The notes beneath the pieces are model-generated. The model was not told where the DNA came from and searched no databases. It was given only the letters and a program-made list of their open reading frames with translations. DNA of 64,000 nt, from NCBI RefSeq assembly GCF_000970025.1, contig NZ_CP009528.1, forward strand, positions 1 through 64,000, in the 5' to 3' direction. Shown one piece after another: positions 47,291 to 60,178 of this stretch (position 1 is the stretch's first letter; the number at the start of each line of letters is the position of its first letter). The translations under genes were made by a program, and so were the position numbers. This stretch comes from Methanosarcina barkeri MS. Its GTDB lineage: Archaea > Halobacteriota > Methanosarcinia > Methanosarcinales > Methanosarcinaceae.

Positions 47291-48049
47291 TTAGATACTA
47301 AAAGCTCGGCGCGCATTTTCAGTAGTCGATTTTGCGATTTCTGCTGGCTCCATATCCTTAAGTTGCGCTACTACAGGAACAGAGTCTACTATGAAGGCAG
47401 GCTCATTTCTGCCTTTGCGGGGAGAAAGGAATGGACTATCGGTTTCCAGAAGCAAGTTTTCAAGCGGAACAGCTTCTGCAAGAGTCTGGTGATGTTCGGA
47501 GAAGCAGACAAGAGTTGCCAGGGAAATATAGTATCCCATATCCACAATTTCCCGCATGGTCTCAACAGGGCCGCTATAGCAGTGGTAGATTACCGTATTC
47601 ACGCCTTTGACAAGTTTCAGCACTTCCGCTTCAGCCTGCCGGGCGTGCACTATAAGAGGTTTGTCCAGATCTTTTGCAAGCTCAATTACCTTTTTGAATG
47701 CAGCAGTCTGCCTCTCACGTTCCTCGTTTGTTTTGCAGTCCTGAAAATCCAGACCTGCTTCTCCGATTCCAACTGCTTTTTCTGCATTTTCTTCAATCTG
47801 GGCAAGAATAGCATTTATCTCTTTATCCTCGCCTCCTCTGCCAATATCAGGACTCAGGCCAAGCGCGACATAAATATCTTCATTCTTTTCTGCAAGTTCA
47901 AGGCTAATACGGTTGCCTTTAAGGGAAATTCCGGAGTTGACCATTCCGACAACTCCTGCCTCTCTGGCTCGTAGAATAGTCTCTTCCCTATCGCGGTTGA
48001 ATTTAGGAAAATCAAGATGACAGTGGGAATCAATAATTGGATAAGGCAT
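47291..48049 (-). CDS. tatD: TatD-family metal-dependent hydrolase
   Basis: Protein of about 252 residues with the TatD metal motif DSHCHLDFPKF at the start, GIGEAGLDFQ (about 95), LIVHARQAE (about 132), IYHCYSG (about 155) and LLETDSPFLSP (about 205). Family members act as DNases or D-tyrosyl-type deacylases. The ATG at 48049 (MPYPIIDS) is preferred over 48064. Same strand as MBL hydrolase. Confidence 0.9.
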   Translation of the reverse strand: MPYPIIDSHCHLDFPKFNRDREETILRAREAGVVGMVNSGISLKGNRISLELAEKNEDIYVALGLSPDIGRGGEDKEINAILAQIEENAEKAVGIGEAGLDFQDCKTNEERERQTAAFKKVIELAKDLDKPLIVHARQAEAEVLKLVKGVNTVIYHCYSGPVETMREIVDMGYYISLATLVCFSEHHQTLAEAVPLENLLLETDSPFLSPRKGRNEPAFIVDSVPVVAQLKDMEPAEIAKSTTENARRAFSI

Positions 48050-48199
48050 GGATCTGTATTCCATCTCATTTTATTTTACTTTTTATACTAACTATGGAAT
48101 ACAAACCCAAAAATGAGTATGTAGCTCTTATCCGGTTTTTTGTTTTTTAATTATGGCACCTGAGCCCGCCAGTTGTTTGGCCAGCCCAAGTCTTCAATT

Positions 48200-49708
48200 T
48201 TAGCGTTCTGTTTCTCTCTTATACAGCAGGTTCATAGCATTTACAAGGGCTTCTACAGAGGCCATAACTATGTCCGGGTTTGCAGACCTTGCAGTTACAA
48301 CTCTGCCCTTTTCATTTTCGAGACCTATGTATACATCTGCAAGGGCATCTGCTCCGCCTGTAATTGCATCGATCCTGAATTCCTGGAGTCTGAAGTGGTT
48401 ACTTTCTCCCAGGATATCTCTTACTGCTTTGAGGGCGGCATCTACAGGGCCAACGCCTGTCTTTGCTGCAATGGTTTCTTTACCTTGGATATCTGCTTTG
48501 ACTACTGCAGTCGGTGTCAGGATATTTCCTGTCATTACAGAAACTTCTTTGAGTTTAATCAGTTCGTCTTCCGAACTTGCTTTCCCAAGCACGGCAGAGG
48601 CAACAGCATAAAGGTCCGCATCTGTAATGTGCTTTCCCTTATTTGCAATATCCTTAATTCTGGATACAATTTCATCAAGCTGCTTGTCATTGCTGATTAT
48701 GCCTGCAGATTCAAGAGACTGCTTGACTGCATGTTTACCTGTATGCTTACCAAGGACAATACGTCGTTTGTGTCCTACCATTTCCGGTGTCATTATCCCG
48801 GGCTCGAAAGTATCGGATTTTTCGAGTACTCCCTGGCTGTGGATTCCGGACTCATGGGAGAAGGCATTTTGGCCTACGACAGGTGTATTTGGAGGCAGCC
48901 TGATTCCTGTGTAGTTTTCAACCATTTTCGAGGTTTCTACAAGATACTCAGTGTGAATATTTGTTTTTGCCCCGTAGATTGAGGTCAGACTCATGACTGT
49001 CTGGGAAAGATCGGCGTTTCCTGCTCTTTCACCTATTCCATTTATTGTAACCTGAACCTGGGATGCACCTGCTTCGACTGCCATAAGGCTGTTTGCTACA
49101 GCAAGCCCAAAATCGTTATGGCAATGTACATCAATAGGAATCGTTATTTCAGCCGCGATATCCTTTATCTGCCTGTACATTGCTGATGGAACCATAACGC
49201 CTACGGTGTCTGGTACGTTAATGATATCGCATCCTGCTTCCTGCACTGCTTTGAAAACCTCTATGAGATATTCAGGTTCGGTTCTCGTAGCGTCCATCGC
49301 AGAAAACATGCATCTTCTCCCATTATCTTTAATGTACTGGACAGCCTCCACAGCCATTTGAATTACTTCTTCCTGGCTTTTTCTGATGGTATATGTCCGC
49401 TGTACTTCAGAAGTAGGGACGAAAGTATGCACAAGTCCTACATCACTGTCAAAACAGGCATCAATATCTTTTTTCAATACACGGGCAAGTCCACAAACCT
49501 CAAGATCCAGTCCGGCATGAGAAATAGATTTTACGGATTCTTTATCTCCTTCTGATGAGATTGGAAACCCAGCTTCTATAATGTCTACCCCGAGTTTGTC
49601 AAGTTGACGGGCAATTTCCAGCTTCTGGGCAGAAGTTAGAGATACACCAGGGGTTTGTTCTCCGTCACGCAGTGTTGTGTCAAAAACAGTTACCTTTTTA
49701 TTCCTCAT
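48200..49708 (-). CDS. leuA: 2-isopropylmalate/(R)-citramalate synthase
   Basis: Claisen-type synthase of 502 residues using acetyl-CoA in leucine or citramalate (isoleucine) synthesis. The catalytic start DTTLRDGEQTPGVS, VHCHNDFGLAVANSL (about 205), GIHSQG and the C-terminal regulatory LeuA dimer domain (about 380-500) are all present. Choice between LeuA and CimA cannot be made by eye, so the gene symbol is provisional. It is upstream of the rRNA operon and transcribed away from it. Confidence 0.85.
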   Translation of the reverse strand: MRNKKVTVFDTTLRDGEQTPGVSLTSAQKLEIARQLDKLGVDIIEAGFPISSEGDKESVKSISHAGLDLEVCGLARVLKKDIDACFDSDVGLVHTFVPTSEVQRTYTIRKSQEEVIQMAVEAVQYIKDNGRRCMFSAMDATRTEPEYLIEVFKAVQEAGCDIINVPDTVGVMVPSAMYRQIKDIAAEITIPIDVHCHNDFGLAVANSLMAVEAGASQVQVTINGIGERAGNADLSQTVMSLTSIYGAKTNIHTEYLVETSKMVENYTGIRLPPNTPVVGQNAFSHESGIHSQGVLEKSDTFEPGIMTPEMVGHKRRIVLGKHTGKHAVKQSLESAGIISNDKQLDEIVSRIKDIANKGKHITDADLYAVASAVLGKASSEDELIKLKEVSVMTGNILTPTAVVKADIQGKETIAAKTGVGPVDAALKAVRDILGESNHFRLQEFRIDAITGGADALADVYIGLENEKGRVVTARSANPDIVMASVEALVNAMNLLYKRETER

Positions 49709-50141
49709 AGGTTCGATGTAAAAATCGATCCCTTCTTTCAGTTCTTACATTCATAGTAATCATCTAGTTGAATGTAGATTTCTAGTATATAAATCTCACG
49801 AGAGTTCTTTTATATTTAAACTTAAGTTTTGTTTTTTTATTTTTCGACAGAAACTTATTTATACTAGATGCCCCATTCTAGGGTTGCTTCTCAAGGTGTA
49901 ACACGACATCTATGAGGATGAAAAACGAAACTTGAAAAACGGGACTTGAAAAACGGAATTTAAAGGTGCCGGAAAAACGAACCTGAAATATGGAAACCAA
50001 AGGTGCCTGTAGACATTGTTTTTCTGAAACAATGGCTCATAAAAACGGATAAAGTTAAGGATTCGAAAGTACAACTCTTTTGAAACCTTTTAACTCTTCT
50101 CATTTCCCTCTTTCAAAATTGTTCAATCTCCTTTGCAGGAG

Positions 50142-50297
50142 AAGTTTTATATATAATCAATGTGTTGGATAACTTCCCCGTACATATCAAATGTTCTGAG
50201 GAAAACAATACAAAGCTTTATATATAAGAAATTCCTTGTATACCTCCCTCTCACAATGTGATTGTGTCGAGGTAAATAACACAAAGCTTTATATACA
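50142..50297 (+). promoter_or_regulatory. Three tandem rRNA promoters
   Basis: TATA boxes read TTTTATATATAA, CTTTATATATAAG and CTTTATATACAAG, the latter two followed by the same spacer (AAATTCCTTGTATA and AAATACCTTGTATA). Each of the last two is followed by a short hairpin (CACAATGTGATTGTG and CGCAAACTGATTGCG). Confidence 0.75.
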
Positions 50298-50400
50298 AGA
50301 AATACCTTGTATATGTCCCTGCGCAAACTGATTGCGTAGGTATAAAAATCACAAATCTCTTTCATCTTTTAATGGAGTCAGGAGTTTTTTCCTGTCTGAC

Positions 50401-50444
50401 GAGGATTTTGTCGGTTCGGTTAATTCTGGGCGGTGAGAGTTTTT
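50401..50444 (+). other. 16S processing stem, 5' arm
   Basis: GAGGATTTTG through TTTTT pairs with 52028-52072 after the 16S gene over about 35 of 44 bases. It forms the long stem used to release 16S. Confidence 0.75.
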
Positions 50445-50545
50445 CATAACATATCATCGCGAAACGAAAATAACTGAATTGATAGTTGTTAGTGCAAGTT
50501 TCTGCGACCAAGACCTTTAATTTTAAAGTGTGCGATACATTAACA

Positions 50546-52023
<1,478 letters not shown>

Positions 52024-52027
52024 AAGC

Positions 52028-52072
52028 AAAAAAACTCACCACCCAGATGCCGATAAACCGAACAAAATCCTC
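52028..52072 (+). other. 16S processing stem, 3' arm
   Basis: Pairs with 50401-50444 across the 16S gene. Confidence 0.75.
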
Positions 52073-52183
52073 ACCATTAAAATCATCGATCATAATCTAA
52101 TGATCAACTCAAACTCATCAAATGCACCCGGAAAGTAAATTTTCGGGGAAGGACGGATTGCCTGCGTTGACACGCAGGTACAT

Positions 52184-52210
52184 GAAGTCATGTATAAGTG
52201 CTGTATACTG
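52184..52210 (+). other. 23S processing stem, 5' arm
   Basis: GAAGTCATGTATAAGTGCTG and onwards pairs with 55158-55183 after 23S. It has the inner mismatches expected of a bulge-helix-bulge cut site. Confidence 0.8.
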
Positions 52211-52227
52211 GACGCTTTCTGGACCTG

Positions 52228-55140
<2,913 letters not shown>

Positions 55141-55157
55141 CCGGTCCAGGCGAAATT

Positions 55158-55183
55158 CAGTATGCAGCACTGTACATGACTTC
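55158..55183 (+). other. 23S processing stem, 3' arm
   Basis: Pairs with 52184-52210 across 23S. Confidence 0.8.
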
Positions 55184-55208
55184 TTTTCACAATCCCATTT
55201 ATAGGTCG

Positions 55209-55334
55209 AGTTTGGCGGCCATAGCGGCAGTGTAACTCCTGTACCCATCCCGAACACAGTAGATAAGCCTGCCCGCGTTCCTTACTGTACTGAAGTGTGC
55301 GAGCCTTCGGGAACTCTGGATCGCTGCCATACTC
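55209..55334 (+). rRNA. rrf: 5S ribosomal RNA
   Basis: 5S rRNA of about 126 bases with the outer stem AGTTTGGCGGC/GCTGCCATACT and the conserved CCCATCCCGAACAC loop. It lies about 70 bases after 23S on the same strand. Confidence 0.92.
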
Positions 55335-55748
55335 ACCTTATAAAACTTTACTTTCCATAATCTATTTTGAACCACTTTTCATAATGGTTTTATCTCACTT
55401 TTCCAATCCATTTTTGAATTGTTTTTTATTAAATTCAACTTTTTATAGACCTTTTTTATGACTACAAAAACAGATATTCGCCATTTTCCATAAGAAATAA
55501 AGGTGTTTTCTGACTCTTTTAATGCTCATGTTTTTGTATTGTTATCATTTGACCGCTGGCCAATTTGGTAGGATATTTTGTATTCTTACATAATCGGTGG
55601 AATTAATGATTTAAGAAAGCAATAAAAAAGGCTAAAAATATTCACAAGTTCTATTTCCAGTTCCTCGTTTTATAATTCTCCTTAGAAAGATATTCCTGAG
55701 GCACTGGGAATTTTTTGCCCCTTAGTCAGGGTATTTTCATGAATGACC
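55335..55748. other. AT-rich spacer after 5S
   Basis: Intergenic stretch of 414 bases, AT-rich. The first 60 bases carry T runs that may end rRNA transcription. Nothing else was recognised. Confidence 0.5.
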
Positions 55749-56040
55749 CTAGGAATATCTTGAAAGAAATCTCTTAAAAGTATAAAGACGCAGCAGGAAC
55801 TTCCTTATCCATAGATCTGCTGTGCCAGATAGGGTCTGGATACCTATCTGTCCAATCTGATCTAGCGGGGTTTCTAACCAGTCGACGTGTTCTTCTTCTT
55901 CCTTCAGGATAGATTCTAGGAAAGTTTTATTGTTGTTATCTCCCAACTCCGTTGCCAGGCGAATGCCTTCATTATAACCTTTGACGGCCACTAATTCAAC
56001 CCTGAGATCAATAAGTCTTATCAGATTATTTTTGATAAAT
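55749..56040 (-). pseudogene. Bacterioferritin C-terminal fragment
   Basis: The minus-strand frame encodes LRVELVAVKGYNEGIRLATE and ILKEEEEHVDWLETPLDQIG, matching the second half of bacterioferritin (ferroxidase ligands in EEEEH). The first half (about 90 residues with the other metal ligands) is missing, and the last 25 residues differ from the usual tail. No upstream start or remnant is visible, so this is a truncated pseudogene. Confidence 0.8.
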
Positions 56041-56083
56041 TTATTTAAATAAAAATTAAATCTATATTTATTGGGGGTAACTT

Positions 56084-56713
56084 ATGGGTTATATCGAAAC
56101 CTGGGGAGAGGTAATGCAAAGCCCGTCTGACTTTTACAGAGATATGCCTAAGACCGGAGGGTATATTGATCCGCTTACTTTTGCAGCAATTAGTTTCATC
56201 ATATACGCATTTTTAGCTGCACTTTTAACCGTCCTCTTTGGCCCTGGAATGTATATGGGCTGGATGTAAGGTGGAACGGGTGGGATGTACGAGGGTATGT
56301 ACGGTAGTGCGAGAGGGCTTGGCTTTTTCGCGATACTTATGACTGTGATCATAACACCTATTGCAGGTATTATTTCTATCTTTATCGAAGCTGCAATACT
56401 CTATATTATTTATAAAATACTTGGAGGAACGGGAAGTTACGAAGGCACTGTAAGATTCATTTCTTATGCAACTGCTGTACTGGTACTTTCCTGGATTCCT
56501 ATTGTCGGCTGGATTGCCGGAATTTACGGGATATATCTCTATATTGTGGGCGGAATGCATGTCCATGATGTAAGCATGGCAAGGTCCGTAATAGCTGTAC
56601 TGCTACCAACTTTACTTATAATCTTGCTTATGGTTATATTTATGGCATGGCTATTTGCTTTTTCAGGATTATCTCTCTTCGGGTTCTTTTCTACGGGGGT
56701 TATCTTTTTATAA
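56084..56713 (+). pseudogene. Yip1-like membrane protein split by an in-frame TAA
   Basis: The first 61 codons (MGYIETWGEVMQSPSDFYRDM then a helix) end in TAA at 56267-56269. The frame continues with a Gly/Met/Tyr-rich segment and, from 56285, 142 codons with four helices, all typical of Yip1-family membrane proteins. The stop is ochre, not the pyrrolysine codon TAG, so readthrough by Pyl is not expected. Either the gene is disrupted or the two parts are made separately. Confidence 0.7.
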
Positions 56714-56777
56714 AAAACTCATCTTATTTTTTGATTATGTTCTATGTAAAAATTTAAAAACCGATTGCCTTGAGCTA

Positions 56778-56790
56778 AATGTTTATATAT
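56778..56790 (+). promoter_or_regulatory. tRNA-Cys promoter TATA box
   Basis: ATGTTTATATATT lies about 50 bases before the first tRNA-Cys. A second TATA-like TTTTATATAG (56943-56952) precedes the second copy by about 24 bases. Confidence 0.55.
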
Positions 56791-56838
56791 TAGAAATTCC
56801 TTTAATTGAAGCTACACGAGCAATACGTGATCAAGAAT

Positions 56839-56910
56839 GCCAAGATGGCGGAGCGGCTACGCAATCGCCTGCAGAGCGATTCCATTCCGGTTCGAATCCG
56901 GATCTTGGCT
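56839..56910 (+). tRNA. tRNA-Cys (GCA), copy 1
   Basis: Cloverleaf with acceptor GCCAAGA/TCTTGGC, anticodon loop CTGCAGA (anticodon GCA) in the stem ATCGC/GCGAT, T-arm CCGGTTCGAATCCGG and discriminator T, the known tRNA-Cys identity base. No CCA encoded. Confidence 0.96.
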
Positions 56911-56975
56911 TCTTCTTTAAACAATTTATTGCTCTGTAATTATTTTATATAGTACCCTACATGAATTTGCATAAT

Positions 56976-57047
56976 GCCAAGATGGCGGAGCGGCTACGCA
57001 ATCGCCTGCAGAGCGATTCCATTCCGGTTCGAATCCGGATCTTGGCT
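56976..57047 (+). tRNA. tRNA-Cys (GCA), copy 2
   Basis: Identical in all 72 bases to copy 1, and 65 bases downstream with its own TATA-like box. A recent tandem duplication or gene conversion is likely. Confidence 0.96.
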
Positions 57048-57284
57048 TTCCTTTAAAAACCAATCTTTTTTCCAGAACTTTTAATTTTCTGATTCTTACG
57101 ACCTATTCTTAAATTTTTTTCGTTTGGTCTGCTTAAGTAAAGTGACCACGTAAATGAATTCTCATATAAGTGGACCACATAAGTAAATCGTATGCCTGCT
57201 TCTGAGATGTAATTTAGAGCTTACTTTGATTCAAGGTTCAATTCCGAACCTTAATTTTATATTAGAGAAGACTGATTTTTGAGC

Positions 57285-57899
57285 ATGGACATTGATGAAC
57301 TCATGAGGAGGCTCTTTGAACTTTATCCTGAAGCTTCTAACGATGGCTTTACAGATCCTTTTTTTGCGTTAATTTCTACTGTGATGTCCCACAGAACCCG
57401 GGATGACGTGACCTATCCAGCGGCTAGCAAGCTTTTTGAGAGATTTTCGACGCCTGAAGAAATGGCGAGAGCTGATGTTAGCGAGATTGAAACTCTTATC
57501 AAAGATGTGGGCTTTTACAGAGTTAAAGCAGGGAGAATAAAGGAAATTTCCAGACTTCTTCTAGAGAAATATGATGGCAAGGTTCCTGACGATATGGAAG
57601 CTCTTCTTGAACTGCCTGGAGTAGGCAGGAAGACCGCTAACTGCGTGCTTGCGCATGCTTTTCTCAAGGATGCCCTTGCCGTGGACACTCATGTTCACAG
57701 GATTTCTAACAGGCTAGGTCTGGTAGATACAAAAACTCCTGAAGAAACTGAAACCGAATTAAAAAAGATCTTTCCACGGAAATATTGGAGACATATAAAT
57801 CTCTTGCTCGTAAAATTAGGGCAAAATACCTGCCGGCCTATTTCTCCAAGGTGCAAAACATGTACTCTTGATGATATCTGTCCTAAAATTCTCCTTTAA
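57285..57899 (+). CDS. nth: Endonuclease III
   Basis: DNA glycosylase/AP lyase removing oxidised pyrimidines. The helix-hairpin-helix LLELPGVGRKTANCVLA holds the catalytic Lys (about 117), VDTHVHRISNRLGL the catalytic Asp (about 137), and CRPISPRCKTCTLDDIC the four-Cys [4Fe-4S] loop near the end. The ATG at 57285 is preferred over TTG at 57279. Length of 204 is normal. Confidence 0.94.
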   Translation: MDIDELMRRLFELYPEASNDGFTDPFFALISTVMSHRTRDDVTYPAASKLFERFSTPEEMARADVSEIETLIKDVGFYRVKAGRIKEISRLLLEKYDGKVPDDMEALLELPGVGRKTANCVLAHAFLKDALAVDTHVHRISNRLGLVDTKTPEETETELKKIFPRKYWRHINLLLVKLGQNTCRPISPRCKTCTLDDICPKILL

Positions 57900-58158
57900 T
57901 AGGGAGTTTTATGTGGTCCCGGAAACTTCAAAGTCAAACTCCAAAATAGAACTCCGTGACTCTATCAGGGCTGCGGAAAAAACCTGTGGGACGATACGAG
58001 ATTATTTATAATATAAGGCTGGCATTTAGCAGGCAAAAGGTTATTCGTATCCTTAGTTGACAGTAAATTAATTCAAGGTATACGGCTATCCTCACCGTTA
58101 TCAATATTCAGGATCATATAATAGGATCTATAATTTATCACATTTTACGAGGTCAAAT

Positions 58159-59337
58159 ATGTTTCAAATAGGAGAAGCTTTAATGGGGCAGGGTGCAGAA
58201 CTTGCCCATGTTGATTTGATGATAGGAGACAAGGGAGGACCCGTAGGGCAAGCTTTTGCAAACGGCCTGACCCAGCTTTCAGTCGGTCATACCCCTCTCC
58301 TGTCCGTTATCAGACCCAATCTGCCTCCAAAACCTTCAACCCTAATTATTCCGAAGGTTACGGTAAAAAATATGGAGCAAGCAGGAAAAATTTTCGGACC
58401 TGCTCAGGCAGCCGTTGCAAAGGCAGTAGCAGACTCAGTTGAAGAAGGCGTAATCTCAAAGGATCAGGTTGAAGAAATTGTCATTGTAGCCAGTGTCTTT
58501 CTCCATCCTGATGCCCAGGATTACAACAAGATCTACAGGTATAATTACGGAGCAACAAAACTCGCAATCAAGCGTGCTCTCGAAGGTTTCCCGGACATTA
58601 ACACCGTTCTTGAGGAAAGCAACAAGTCTACCCATGCTATCATGGGATTCAAGGTCACAAGGCTCTGGGACCCACCATACCTGCAGGTTGCTTTTGACAA
58701 TCCTGACATCGAATTCGTGCAATCCGCCATATCTCAGATTCCTAAAAGCGATCACGTTATTATCGAAGCAGGCACACCTCTTATCAAACGCTATGGTATG
58801 GATGTCATCTCAAAGATCAGAGAGGTCAGGCCTGATGCCTTCATAGTAGCTGACTTAAAAACTCTGGATACCGGAAATCTTGAAGCAAGAATGGTTGCAG
58901 ATGCTGCAGGAGATGCTATTGTTGTCTCTGCACTTGCCCCAATAAGCACTATTGACAAGCTCATTGAGGAAGCCCATAAGACAGGTATCTATGCGGTAAT
59001 GGATACCCTCAACCAGCAAGATCCGATTTCTGTCTTAAAACAGCTTAAGGTCATGCCTGATGTCATTGAACTCCATCGTGGAATCGACATTGAAGCCACT
59101 GAACATGCATGGGGCAATATCGCCGAGATCAAGAAGGTTGCTCCAAAGACACTGGTTGCTGTTGCAGGCGGTGTCCGTCTTGACAAAGTGCCTGTAGCTC
59201 TCGGTCAGGGTGCTGACATTCTTGTGGTTGGACGTGCGATTACCAACTCAAAAGATGTCAGGGAAGTTGCCGAACAGTTTATCAACAGCCTTAACAAACC
59301 GGAAATTGACCAGTTCAGGGTCATGACTGACTTCTAA
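58159..59337 (+). CDS. fae-hps: Fae-Hps bifunctional enzyme
   Basis: Fusion of formaldehyde-activating enzyme (residues about 1-165, starting [20 protein letters not shown]) with 3-hexulose-6-phosphate synthase (about 170-392, with [16 protein letters not shown] and [13 protein letters not shown]). The first part condenses formaldehyde with tetrahydromethanopterin. The second part makes or cleaves hexulose phosphate, which in methanogens supplies ribose phosphate. The ATG has GAGGTC upstream. The fusion is typical of methanogenic archaea. Confidence 0.94.
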   Translation: MFQIGEALMGQGAELAHVDLMIGDKGGPVGQAFANGLTQLSVGHTPLLSVIRPNLPPKPSTLIIPKVTVKNMEQAGKIFGPAQAAVAKAVADSVEEGVISKDQVEEIVIVASVFLHPDAQDYNKIYRYNYGATKLAIKRALEGFPDINTVLEESNKSTHAIMGFKVTRLWDPPYLQVAFDNPDIEFVQSAISQIPKSDHVIIEAGTPLIKRYGMDVISKIREVRPDAFIVADLKTLDTGNLEARMVADAAGDAIVVSALAPISTIDKLIEEAHKTGIYAVMDTLNQQDPISVLKQLKVMPDVIELHRGIDIEATEHAWGNIAEIKKVAPKTLVAVAGGVRLDKVPVALGQGADILVVGRAITNSKDVREVAEQFINSLNKPEIDQFRVMTDF

Positions 59338-59509
59338 GCAGGTTTAAGAATTTCCCTTAAAAAAGTTGCTGAAAATCTACTGCTGAAAACCTACTGCTAA
59401 AAACTACTGCTAAAGGGAAAAACCATGCAGTGATTTCGGCAGAAACTTTTAGAGAAAGCGTCGAAATTCACGCTTTCCATTTCTTTTTACTTTTCAAGAG
59501 GGGATTTTT

Positions 59510-60178
59510 TTGGGTTTACCATTCATTGTATTGAACTATAAGACTTATTTACAGGGTACGGGCCAGGGAGCAGTGGAAATTGCAAAGGCCTGCAAAACCG
59601 TATCCGAAGAATCAGGTATTGAGATAGCAGTAGCCCCGCAGCTTTCGGATATTTACAGGGTAGCCTCGGAAGTTGAGCTTCCGGTTTTTTCCCAGCATCT
59701 GGATGGGATAGGAGCAGGAAGCTTCACAGGTCATGTTTTCGGAAAAGCCATAAAAGAAGCAGGCGCTGTAGGGACTCTGATCAACCACTCTGAGAGGCGT
59801 CTAACTCTTGCAGAGATCGAGGCATCTCTAAAGGCTGCAAAGGAATTCGGGCTCAGGTCAATTATCTGCACTAATAATGTCCCGACAACTGCAGCAGCAG
59901 CAGCCCTGGGGCCGGATTATGTTGCAATCGAACCCCCCGAACTTATAGGGAGTGGAATCCCTGTCTCAAAAGCTGACCCTGAAGTTGTTAGCGGTTCGGT
60001 TGAGGCGGTTGCAAAAATTGATCCCAGTGTAAAGGTACTCTGCGGAGCCGGGATTTCCAAAGGTGAAGACCTCAGGGCAGCCCTTGACCTTGGTTCTCAA
60101 GGCGTGCTTCTGGCATCTGGAATTGTAAAAGCCACAGACCCAAAAGCCGCACTGGAAGACCTTATCCGTCTGGTTTAA
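59510..60178 (+). CDS. tpiA: Triosephosphate isomerase
   Basis: Archaeal triosephosphate isomerase of 222 residues. Catalytic residues are K11 (VLNYKTYL), His in LINHSERRLT (about 93) and Glu in AIEPPELIG (about 143). The phosphate-binding GVLLASGIV is at the end. The start is TTG, with GAGGGG about 6 bases upstream. The gene overlaps the convergent HEAT-repeat gene by 4 bases. Confidence 0.95.
   Translation: MGLPFIVLNYKTYLQGTGQGAVEIAKACKTVSEESGIEIAVAPQLSDIYRVASEVELPVFSQHLDGIGAGSFTGHVFGKAIKEAGAVGTLINHSERRLTLAEIEASLKAAKEFGLRSIICTNNVPTTAAAAALGPDYVAIEPPELIGSGIPVSKADPEVVSGSVEAVAKIDPSVKVLCGAGISKGEDLRAALDLGSQGVLLASGIVKATDPKAALEDLIRLV

Larger units (their letters stand above)
49709..50545. promoter_or_regulatory. 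rRNA promoter region
   Basis: Leader of the rRNA operon. Three TATA-type repeats spaced about 70 bases apart (50142-50155, 50214-50227, 50284-50297) precede 16S. The upstream 430 bases are AT-rich without a gene. Confidence 0.8.

Noticed and set aside
56267-56269. Possible pyrrolysine readthrough in the Yip1-like gene
   Set aside because: The codon is TAA; pyrrolysine uses TAG, and no PYLIS-like context or methylamine methyltransferase gene is present.
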